Shown: positions 28,972 to 39,100 of the stretch, piece by piece | Layout: each line of letters starts with the position of its first letter | Position numbering within the stretch: position 1 is the stretch's first letter | Notes under the pieces: model-generated | The model's database searches: none | What the model saw: only the letters and a program-made list of their open reading frames with translations | Told to the model about the DNA's origin: nothing | Source of the DNA: Gelatoporia subvermispora B | Lineage: Eukaryota; Basidiomycota; Agaricomycetes; Polyporales; Gelatoporiaceae | Assembly (NCBI GenBank): GCA_000320605.2 | Contig: KB445796.1 | Location: 898,926-962,925 of the forward strand | Reading direction: 5' to 3' | Length of the DNA stretch: 64,000 bases | Position numbers and translations under genes: made by a program

Positions 28972-31015
28972 ATGCCTGTTGACACGATTCCCGTTCTACT
29001 TCTGTGCTGTATTGTGCTGGCCCTGTTGTGGAGGTACGCCAGGGTGGCATCGCATTCCCGACTGCTTCCTCTTCCCCCGGGGCCGAAAGGCCTTCCAATC
29101 ATCGGAAATGTCCTGAATGTGCCTGCGACCCAAGCTTGGCGAACATATGCGGAGTGGACGAAGCAATATGGTATGTCGTTCTGTCCCGGCTGTCTGTCCA
29201 GCAAATACTCAAATTTACCAGGCGATATCATCCACATGAATGTCCTTGGGCAGTCTATCATTCTTCTGAGCTCCGAGAAAGTCATCTCCGATCTTATTGA
29301 GAAGCGTGCTGTCAATTATTCGGATAGAGTGCAACAAGAGATGGCGACACTGTAAGCTTCCACCGACTTCATTCGATATTCACGCGTTCATGATCGTAGT
29401 ATGGGGTGGCGATGGAGTTTTGGACTCATGGTGTACGGTCCGGAATGGAAGCGTCAGAGGCGTTCTTTCCATCAAAATTTCAATTCCACCGTCATCCGTG
29501 CTTTCCAGCCAATACATGTCGATTGGTCGCAGAAGCTGCTGCAGTTGCTCTATGCCAATCCCAGCCAGTTCATGTCTCATATTCGCTAGTAAGACGTCGT
29601 AGTATCAGGCTGATTTCTCATACTAATCAACAAAAAGTGCAATGGGTGCGATCATACTCTCAACCCTATATGGCATCGATATTCAAGATAAGGATGACAA
29701 GTACATCGAAATAGCAGAGAAGGCGATGGAAGGAGCATCCGAAGGCTTTGTTCCAGGTTCATTCATGATTGACTACATCCCCGTGCTCAAGTACGTCCCG
29801 GCCTGGTTTCCTGGGGCAGGATTCAAGCGGAAAGCGGCCATTTGGAAGGCCTGGGCGCACGATTTAGTCCATGTACCGTGGCAAAATCTAAAGGTGTGCT
29901 CGATGCCCTTTGGAGGTTGTCACTAACTTATCACTGTTGCAGATGGACGCACCTGTCCCATCCGCAGCTGCGAAGTCAATCGAAAGGTTCTCTCATTTGG
30001 AAGGTGCCGAATATGCGGAGGAGGAAAAGATTGCACGACACGCGTGCGCAGCGGGGTACTCAGGTGAGTGTAGATACTGTCTGCTGTGGCTGACAAGTGA
30101 CACCTCTTGAATACCAGCTGGAATTGACACTGTATGAGCGGCTCTTTCGGTATCCTGGATGGACACTAATTTTGACAATTAGACCGTTTCGACGCTGCAA
30201 TGTTTCATTCTCGCAATGGCCATGTATCCCGACATACAAAAGAAGGCTCAAGAAGAACTTACAAAGGTCGTAGGCCCAAATAGATTGCCTGAATTCCATG
30301 ATAAAGCGTCGCTTCCGTACATAGAGGCGATCTTCCACGAGTGCCTACGGTGGCAGCCTGTAGTACCTCTTGGGCTTGCTCGACAATCGGCGGCAGACGA
30401 CGAATACAACGACTACCTCATACCCGGGAGGTCCGTTGTTATGATGAATATCTGGTACGTCGCGGTGTGCAGACGTGATGACTGTCGCCGACGCATGCTT
30501 AGGGCCATGCTACACGACCCTGTGCGCTATCCAAACCCGGAGGAGTTCATACCGGAACGTTATATAAGAAATGGAGAATTCGATGTCAGAGCGGGGGAGC
30601 ATACTGCCATTGCCTTTGGAGCCGGCCGGAGGTATGCAATGTCTTTCCATTCATATAACCTCACTAGCTCACTACTATCGCGGTCGCTAATGTCAGGGTA
30701 TGCCCTGGAAGACACTTCGCTGGAGACGTCCTCTTTATCAGCATGGCTTCCATTCTACACGTGTTCGTTCTCTCCCCGCCCGTGAATTCTGAGGGGAAAC
30801 CATTACGCCTTGAACCTAAGATGACGTCAGGCTTCCTCTCGTACGTTTATGCGATCTTCTCTTGGTGTTCTCCAACTTAGTTGCGCTAGGTTTCCGCATG
30901 CGTATGAATGCAGCATCATCCCTCGTTCGCAAAGTGCCGTGTCGCTAATATTGGGAGCCAGAGATTCAAAGGCAGAGCATACCTCCCCCGGTGCAATCCC
31001 CGATCACTCAGCTTG
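28972..31015 (+). CDS. Cytochrome P450 (P450-4)
   Basis: A microsomal P450 on the + strand. The ATG at 28972 (MPVDTIPVLLLCCIVLALLW) begins the membrane anchor, followed by hinge LPLPPGPKGLPIIGNV. Further exons give WKRQRRSFHQNFN (C-helix), AGIDT on a 14-nt micro-exon at 30118-30131, HECLRWQP (ExxR), FIPERY (PERF), FGAGRR spliced to VCPGRHFAGDVLF with the haem Cys, and MTSGFLS. The last exon (HAYECSIIPRSQ) ends at TGA 31013-31015. The C-terminal tail is about ten residues longer than in its neighbours. Relative to the other five it is intermediate: C-terminal ISMASILHVF resembles P450-1/2, while FGAGRR resembles P450-3/5/6. It looks intact. Confidence 0.86.
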
Positions 31016-31072
31016 ATGCATCACGAAATCTGTGAAAAAATGTATTCGAGTTCTTTGTTGCATCTATCTCCA

Positions 31073-31320
31073 TCGTCGAATGTGTCCTGTACGGTTTTCC
31101 GTGCCTATACCTATGGTCTGCACCAGCAACTTGAGCAGCATCGTTCATTGTTCATTGACAGCTTATCCCCGACTATCGTTCGATCTCACCTAGCGCTGTA
31201 TCGTCAAATGTGTCCTGTACGGTTTTCCGCGCCTATACCTATGGTCTGCACCGGCAACTTGAGCAGCATCGCTCATCGACAGGTTAGCCCCGACTATCGT
31301 TCGATCTCACCCGGCGCCGT
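31073..31320. repeat. 128-bp tandem duplication
   Basis: Copy 1 (31073-31200) and copy 2 (31201-31320) share long runs such as TGTGTCCTGTACGGTTTTCC, then CCTATACCTATGGTCTGCAC and CCCGACTATCGTTCGATCTC. The offset is 128 bp; copy 2 is shorter by a small deletion near 31272-31285. The high identity indicates a young event. Confidence 0.85.
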
Positions 31321-31648
31321 CGCTTCCATCCTGAGTGGCGTTGGGGCAGCCTAATGGTTGGCGCGTGGATAGGACCACATCGTCAACATGTGTGATGCTC
31401 TCGATGACGTTCCAATTGGTAAGACCATGGTGCGTGACCTCGACACTCAATACAACCTCGCTGCTGACGCCCAGATCGACGACTTTCAGACCCAATATAA
31501 TCCGTATCCGATGTCACTTGGCTGGCATAACTGCACCCATGAATCGAGATTATCCTATGCCTCATTGCAAAAAAGGGCGGATTCACCCCCGTCGCCGTCG
31601 CATTAAGGGCCTAAGGCATGCGGGCGCTCATTGCACATACGGATCCAT

Positions 31649-31660
31649 GATGGGCGTCCG
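31649..31660 (+). promoter_or_regulatory. Shared P450 promoter motif, P450-5 copy
   Basis: GATGGGCGTCCG, about 180 nt upstream of the P450-5 ATG. An identical 12-mer lies about 160 nt upstream of P450-6, and a diverged form upstream of P450-3. Confidence 0.4.
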
Positions 31661-31776
31661 TTCGGCCGTTGCCGTTGCGTAAGAGGCTAACCGCTGGAAT
31701 GGAACATAGAGTTGCGATGTAAGTTCTGCACACGGGTTGATAAGAACGTGCGTGGGGGGAAAGCTGTCTAAACTGA

Positions 31777-31784
31777 TATATAAT
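31777..31784 (+). promoter_or_regulatory. TATA box of P450-5
   Basis: TATATAAT, 54-61 nt before the P450-5 ATG. A short upstream ORF (ATG 31791, or 31809 in the same frame, stop 31827-31829) lies between TATA and start and may be in the leader. Confidence 0.5.
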
Positions 31785-31837
31785 CGATTCATGAAGGCAG
31801 TGGCAACAATGTTTCCCAGTATCCACTGACCGTCAAC

Positions 31838-33902
31838 ATGATGCTCAGCGTTGCATTGGCGATTTCTCTCTTGACGCTGTTCCTAGTATTCCTGTGGGAG
31901 CGCATGAGAAAACAAACGCCTCTCTATCGCGGCTTGCCTCTACCTCCGGGACCAAAGCCACTACCAATCCTTGGAAATGTTTTCGACATGCCGAGAATCA
32001 CCGATTATCCCTGGAAGACGTACGCAGAGTGGGCAGCAATCTATGGTAAGTTGTAAATCATTCTTAATCCCGACAACGCTGTTGCGTAATGTCTGATATA
32101 TGAAAGGCGACGTCGTACATATCCGAGTTCTCGGGAAACATATGATCATTCTCAATTCGCTAAATGCCGCTCACGATTTACTTGACAAGAGATCATCGAT
32201 CTATCGGGACAGAGAGATTACCAAGACGATCAAATTGTACGCAAATTGCTCCTGTTGACTCCTTCGTCCTGACCATTCGCTAGAACCGGATGGGACTGGA
32301 ATCTAGCTATGATGAAATACGGACAACAATGGCGCGACCACAGGCGACTGATTCATCAATACATGAACGGACGGATTGTCCATACCTATGATCCGTACGT
32401 TCGCGACGGAACAAGGCGTTTGTTGAAGCGCTTGCATGGTGATCAAAAGGACTACGTGCATCATCTTTGCTAGTCAGTATCATTCTATCCATGTCTTGTT
32501 ACTGTCAACCAATATGATGACAGCGCTATCGGAGAGATCATTCTCTCGATGACATACGGTATTCAAACCAAAGAGGAAGATGATTACTATGTCGAATTAC
32601 TGGAAGCTGCTATCAAGTCAGTCGAGGAGGGTCTCCTGCCAGGCTCTTTCTTGGTAGACTTTGTTCCACCTTTGAAGTACGTGCCCTCTTGGGTGCCCGG
32701 GACAGGTTGGCAGAAGAAATTCGAGGGCTGGAAAGCAGAGACGAACGCCGTCAGGGAGGTTCCATGGGAGAACATGGTGGTGAGTTCCGCAGTGTAAAAA
32801 TCCATTCATGGTCCATATTTATCCAATTTTTACATGCAACGCATTTACTTAGAAAGATAGGACAAGTCCGGCTATCGCTGTTCAGATGTCCGAACGTATC
32901 TCTCACCTGGATGATGTCACTCATTGCGAGATGAAGCACACAGCACAGAACGTATGCGCAGTCGTGTATGCAGGTAGGGAATGCCTTAACACCGCCAAAA
33001 CCCCGACCTGATATTTCCTCGCATGACTCGTAGCCGGTGCCGATACTGTAAGAGAGGGCTTAACGATTTCGATAGTTCTGATTAATGTCAAAACAGATCC
33101 TATCGACGCTCCGGACGTTCATTCTTGCGATGGTGCTATATCCCGAAGCTCAAAAATCAGCTCAGAGAGAAATGGAAACTGTCGTTGGTCTGAAGAGGTT
33201 ACCGGACTCATCAGATCTTTCTGCTCTGCCTTACACCAGGGCATTGCTGAAGGAATGCATGAGATGGCAACAAGTGGCACCACTGAGTTTCCCCCACAAA
33301 TGTACTGCAGATAACAAATATAGAGGGTGGCTAATTCCTGAAGGAACCCTAGTATTCCAGAATTCCTGGCCAGTTTCTTCCGCATCATTCAGTTCAGAGT
33401 TTCTTCGCTCACCACATTGTCGCATATTCAGGTTCATCTTGCATGATCTAGCGACTTATCCAGAACCCGAAGAGTTCAAGCCAGAACGTTACCTCAAAGA
33501 CGGAACCCTAAATCCTGATATACTAGATCCCACAACGGTCATGTTTGGTGCTGGAAGAAGGTGTGCTCTAATGTCTACCGCAAGGTCATTGTTCATAATC
33601 TGGAATTCGTCAGAATCTGTCCAGGGCGTCACTTCGCAGAATCGGCGCTCTTTCTGATCATCGCTCGTATCCTGCATGTTTTTGAGATCGCTCCGGCGAT
33701 CAATCCCGATGGTACCTCGACTGTGCCCGAAGTAAGGATGACATCAGGCGCCCTGTCGTAAGTTGTATGATCCTCTTGTTCCGTAACGGTGTCCTTGACC
33801 CATATATGTACTAGACATCCTGATCCTTTTGACTGTTCAATCAGTGCACGGAACGCATGGGCAGAAGCACTGGTGAACAAGGAATATCTCAGGGAAACCT
33901 GA
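31838..33902 (+). CDS. Cytochrome P450 (P450-5)
   Basis: A microsomal P450 closely related to P450-6 and P450-3. The ATG at 31838 is followed by MLSVALAISLLTLFLVFLW (anchor) and hinge LPLPPGPKPLPILGNVFDMP. Motifs: C-helix WRDHRRLIHQYMN, YGIQTKEEDDYYVELLEAA, AGADT on a 14-nt micro-exon at 33034-33047, KECMRWQQ (ExxR), FKPERYLKDG (PERF), FGAGRR and ICPGRHFAES. The last exon (HPDPFDCSISARNAWAEALV) ends LRET at TGA 33900-33902. All splice pairs I could place are GT-AG. Intact and probably expressed. Residue-level similarity with P450-6 (for example DMP-YPWK-YA-WA, LHD-TYPEPEEFKPERYLKDG) makes the two the most recent pair in the cluster. Confidence 0.88.
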
Positions 33903-34271
33903 TCGTCAGCAACTGTTGCGGATAGTAATCAGGGCATCCAAATCGGTATCGAAAGATTGTCAAACGTGCACCGCTGTGGCTGGTGAATTTTTTTAATATG
34001 AACACAATGTTGATTCGTTGGCAGAATGAACGCTGGACTCGGTCAGTTACAATTGGATGATGGGTATCTCGATGAGCGGTCTAAGGATTGTTTTCTGAAT
34101 CATGAAATGCGGCGTGTTCTGAACTGACACTGAACATTGAACGCTGAACTTGAATCATGTCAAACTTCAGCCCTAGCTGCCATTGTGTGCCCACACATAG
34201 CATTATTCTCAGATCCACCTGAGTTTAGAACGAGAGACAGGATTGAGTTTACTGATTGTGTTGTCGTCTCC
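33903..34271. other. 3' flank of P450-5
   Basis: About 0.37 kb, AT-richer. No gene is seen. Confidence 0.4.
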
Positions 34272-34466
34272 TCAGTCCTCCTTGTGATTGTGTATATTGT
34301 CGCTTAGTCTTCGAAAGACCAAGTATCTTTTGGCTAGATCGTGGTCCTCAAGATTGGGGTGCAATGCAGTCCTATCAAATTGCATCAACTGGCTACGAAG
34401 TCTCAGAGTCACCGCCGGAACCCGCACAAAAGTAGCTGGTAATACTCCGCATGAACCATCTTCCAT
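34272..34466 (-). pseudogene. Decayed fragment of the ZNFX1-like helicase gene, inverted
   Basis: On the - strand a short frame reads LHPNLEDHDLAKRYLVFRRL then HNHKED. This matches LYPNLEDHDLVKQYPVVRGL and HNHKEN in the intact helicase at about 53.35-53.46 kb. It lies in the opposite orientation to the fragment that follows at 34540, so the copy was rearranged. Confidence 0.7.
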
Positions 34467-34539
34467 CGCTGATCAGGATCAGTATGGACAAGGGAGGAGG
34501 ATGCGTACTAATCGCCTTGCATGCAGCATCGAGGGTAGG

Positions 34540-35140
34540 GTACGATGCATGAGTAGACGATCATCGAGTTTCTAAGAGGGCGTCTTCGTACCCTGTAAAG
34601 ACGATAACGAGATTGACAACCTCCCTAGTCGGACAATCGTACTAATGGTGAAGGCCACTTCTCTTATGCTTTCCAGGACTCTTGTCTGAGCTTGCTGTAC
34701 TTAGTCGCGTTATCGCCAGCTCGCAAAGGTCTCCTATTTTTGGAAATGTGGCGGACATCTGCTCAAGGAACAAAATACGGCGAACTGTCATCGATCAGCT
34801 GACCCAGACTGATTGTGTAGGAGACGCCCTGCCGGTTCGTTGCGATCGCCGTCGAGAGACAGTAGAGATGGTTTCTAAACCAGGTCAACTCTCACGCATT
34901 ACACCCGACTGTGTGTGCTGAGAGAAATAACCAGTGCATGCATTGACGATTTGCCTAGGCGGATGTCTCAGGCAATGTGGTTCACGTTTGATATGTGGAC
35001 ATTTGTGTCCTTACGAAGTTGAGGCTATTGTTCACGAATTACTCCGCCACTGACAGTGAGATGAGCAGAGCCACTCAGACGACCCAGATTACCTCGCAGT
35101 CGCTTGCATGCAACACTGCACAAAATCCAGCCCTTCGGTG
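34540..35140 (+). pseudogene. Decayed fragment of the ZNFX1-like helicase gene
   Basis: Diverged copy of about 54.06-54.65 kb of the intact helicase gene. Shared blocks include GAGATTGACAACCTC, CGGACAATCGTAC, a long stretch around TCATCGATCAGCTGACCCAG encoding VIDQLTQTDCVGDALPVRCD, and GATGTCTCAGGCAATGTG. Intron sequence of the parent (for example CGTCTGAGCTTGCT before the acceptor) is retained, so this is a DNA duplication. The frame is broken by stops (TGA at about 34919) and indels. Confidence 0.8.
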
Positions 35141-35990
35141 CCACTGCTTGCGGACCTAGTATCTGGTCCACGCGAATACTTGTCCGCTATGGAAGGTAGC
35201 CCATGCGGAGTATGTCTCACTGGCACCTAACACTGATATCGTCCTACCAGACTTTCACAGCATATACATTACCGTCGGATTTATACATACTCCACGACGA
35301 TAGCTTTCATTGCCTCTCAGAATGACTCGTGTCGCCGTGGTCACCGACTAATTCTACAACATCAAGGCTACAGTTGGTCAGTCTCTGTAGGTATTCCCGA
35401 CACGTGTCCAGGATAATGATGTACGTTCGTCTAAGTCAGCCGAGCACTGGGATCCTACCGTAACATTGACATGAGTCATGTTGAAAGGGGCAACTGTCCC
35501 TGGAAACTTCCATTTTACATGTGCTCAATATCTTCTCACCCGTGAGTGCTGGACGAAAACACCACAATTCAGTTCGAGGATGCCGTTAAGCTCTACAACA
35601 TGTTTTGGCGTTATTTCACACGCCACACCCGCATGCTCATGCTAATGCGCGTTGCGTTGCATATTCAGGGGTATTTGAGATCAATATGTGTACCCGATCG
35701 CACTTGTGCCCACTCGGCTGACAGAACTACTGAGATACAGGACCATGTTCGGCTGCTCAGATCTGTGAATTGTTCGAAGATTGGCACAAGGTGTGCTGTT
35801 GACACTCGACGTCCATTCTAATCGCACTGCTAGTGAAAACGCTATTCGCATGTGAGACGTTTAGGCGCAATCCTACCGACTCCTTGGCTGAATTTACCCA
35901 TCCATGAACGTGACTTTGCATTGCCCAGCGAGTGCGGGAAAACGTCCGCCTTTTCGAGGTACATTGCGTCTCTCCATTGGGTTGATATAC

Positions 35991-36002
35991 GATGGGCGTC
36001 CG
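35991..36002 (+). promoter_or_regulatory. Shared P450 promoter motif, P450-6 copy
   Basis: GATGGGCGTCCG, identical over 12 bases to the motif upstream of P450-5, about 160 nt before the P450-6 ATG. Confidence 0.4.
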
Positions 36003-36112
36003 ATCGCGACCCCGCTGTGGTGTAACTACTCAGCGATACCGAAAGAGGATTGTGCGGATGACCTGTCAATGAGTGCCTGAGAATCAGCTCGGAGCCGGAG
36101 CTTCCGAGATCA

Positions 36113-36120
36113 TATATAAA
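36113..36120 (+). promoter_or_regulatory. TATA box of P450-6
   Basis: TATATAAA, 39-46 nt upstream of the ATG at 36159. Confidence 0.55.
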
Positions 36121-36158
36121 GGATTTGAACATTACTCCCATTGTTACGGACCGTCGAG

Positions 36159-39100
36159 ATGACGCCGAACATTATCTTGACGACATCTCTCATAGGGATA
36201 CTCCTGGCTTTCTGGTGGAAACGCTTCAAGTCACAAGCGAACACATACTGGGGCTCACCCCTACCCCCAGGACCAAGCCCACTGCCTCTAATTGGCAATG
36301 TATTTGATATGCCAAATAACGTAACGCCCGCCAGGGGCAGAACCCGCTGCAACCGTCTCCCTTCCGGTTTTCAGATCCAGGCCGTCACACCAGGACCCAG
36401 GCATATCCCCTTAGATGTTGGATCCGACAACCCCTGGTTTTGGCCAATTTTACCCGCACAAATTTGGCCCGTTTTTGTCCGCACCAGGATCCACTTGACC
36501 CCTGCGGGGGTCGCTTTTGTCCACATTACGGATCTAACCTCAAAAAATCGCCCAAAATAGATATAATTCTGAAGAAATTTCTCTGCATCCGGAATACCGA
36601 GAAGAATAAGATCTACTAACTTTTCCGGCCTCCCAGAGCGCAATTAGCATCGTGAACATCGAATTGTAGAATCGCAAAGCAATTACAGCAGCGGAAGCGA
36701 AGCTTAGAACACCATCAGGCGTGATTCTTGCGACTATTCGCATCCAGAGCTCGTTGGAGCTGTATCATACTCCCTTTTGACTTTCTGATAGTTGTATAGT
36801 TAGCCTGTAGCCGACAGAGACACATTACGTGGCAGCCGGAGAGCACGATATCTCAGGTAGATACGGAAGGGTTATTTCTATAAATTCATTCAGCGAGGCA
36901 AACATTGAAGTGAACGTATGCGGGTCCTTCAGCGCGTTGGCTCGTTTTGGGTATGTAGACATCCAAGCAGGAGGAGGAGGAGTCGGCCGCGCTGCCGCGC
37001 GGGGCCGATTTTGCCCGCACCAGGATCTCACCTTGCCCTCCTTAGTCCACTTTTACCCGCGCAAAATATCGAACTTAGGTCCGTATCTTGGCCATTTTTG
37101 TCCGCATGACGATCCTACCTTGGCCCATTTTGACCCCCATCTTTGTCCGCACCAGGATCCAACATCATAGGGGGTATGCCGGGGTCCTGTCACACCTCTC
37201 TCGCTCAACCACTAGTCACGTGGTGGGTACCACGGTTCGAACGACGCGTTACTCGACCCGTCTCCCGATCTCCCTGCGCCATTTCCCGCGTCGTGCTTGC
37301 ACATGCTGCGAGAAGACCTGCGGTGCACGCGTCCCATCTGTTCTGCCTTAGCCTCGCTGGGCCCTTACAGATTGGCGCGTGCTCACATGGCTCTATCTCA
37401 AGGTAAAACAAAGCACTGGGAAACCCACCTCCCCCACCTTTCCTTCTCGACCTGCGCCATGAACGGCGCAATCGCCGCTGGTGGCAAGTTCTCGCACCCG
37501 CGTCACTCAACCAGTCGCAGTGTAGCAGTAAATGCAAGTTTAATTACGCGACCCATGTACAAGCATGACTGTAACACGCGTAGGCAGTAAAATATCTAAA
37601 TGCGGAACTTAGACGGAGAGAGAGCCTGCATGTACAGTCTGCGGCAACCGGTGTGCTCGAGTGAAAGTAGAGGAAACTAAGGAACGAGGCTGGGAAGCGT
37701 CGGCGAGCACAGATGCAGGCACTGAGCACAACGCCCCAATCAGCGAGAGTCGCGGAGCGTCCATATACGTTCACAACCAGAGGCAGGAGGAGCGAGGGCA
37801 CGAGAGACAGCACGAGAAAGTGAGGCGGGACAGGCGAAAAGTGTGAGCGAACACGTGAGGCAGCCAGACCGTGAGAACATTATAACAGAACCAAATAGAC
37901 ATTTTGCATCGGGCGCAGAGCCATCAATGAGGCCGATCACTAGAAAGACCCACTGCTGTTGCAGCGGGAATATTTCACAGTATCCCTGGAAGGTGTATGC
38001 CAAGTGGGCGAAGACTTATGGTCAGTCGCACGTTGACATATGCAAGCTGGGCTGCTGCGTCATATCTGATATTGTGCAGGCGACGTTGTGCATCTCCAAG
38101 TTCTTGGAAAACACATCATCGTCTTACATTCTTTGGATGCCAGTCGCGACCTATTGGACGGGCGATCTTCCATTTATCAAGATAGAGAAGTCACAGAAAT
38201 TGTCAAATTGTACGCGATTTCATTCCCATTGAATATTCATGTTTGACCGTCTTGCAGGACTGGATGGGACTGGAATCTCGCCATGATGAGATATGGCCAA
38301 GAATGGCGAGAACATAGGCGATTGATCCACCAATACATGAACCAACGAGCTGTCCATACATACATTCCGCATGTTCGCGACGGAACAAGGCATCTATTGC
38401 AGCGTCTGCATCGTGATCCAAAGGACTACGTGTACCATGTTCGCTAGTTGGCGTCCATCTCACTCCTCCTATACTATCGTTATCTGATATACAATCAGCT
38501 CAATTGCAGAAATCGCTCTTTCAATGACGTATGGAATCCATGCCAAGGATAATGACGACCATTATGTCCATTTAATTGCGTCTGCGATCGAATCAGTCGA
38601 GCAAGGTCTCCTTCCGGGTTCTTTCTGGGTAGACTTCATGCCGGCTTTGAAACATGTGCCCTCTTGGATGCCCGGAGCGGGATGGCAGAAGAAAGTAGCG
38701 GACTGGAAAGGAGAGACTGATGCCGTCAGGAAAGTCCCGTGGGAGAACATGGTGGTGAGTTGCACCGCGTTGAATAGCCTTCCGCGGTTCAGGATTTCTC
38801 AGCTCTATCCTACACATACTCAGGTGAACAGACAAATTCCACCCATAGCTGCCCAGATGGAGGAACGTCTCTCTGACCTAGAAGATGACGCTTGTCGTAG
38901 GATGCATCAGACATCGCAAAACACGTCTGCAGTCATATATGCAGGTGAGGGATGCCTGCCGTAGCTGCAATTACTACCTGAACCACTATCACACCGGAAG
39001 CTGCGGCCGATACTGTAAGCAGATGCTTCCCATGAAATCAATGTTTTCAATTGACACTATAGTAGATCTTATCGACGTTACGGACGTTCATCCTCGCGAT

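Larger units (their letters stand above)
31016..31837. other. P450-4 / P450-5 intergenic region with a tandem duplication
   Basis: About 0.8 kb. Its left half is a 128-bp tandem duplication. Its right half is the P450-5 promoter. ORFs here are short and unrecognised. Confidence 0.5.
35141..36158. other. Region upstream of P450-6
   Basis: About 1 kb. No gene is recognised; a 91-codon ORF at 35546-35821 has no known motif. The right end is the P450-6 promoter. Confidence 0.4.

Noticed and set aside
37205..37245. Possible Pol III A/B boxes (TAGTCACGTGG and GGTTCGAACGA) in the insertion, suggesting a SINE
   Set aside because: The spacing is too short for a tRNA-type promoter and no tRNA fold could be drawn.
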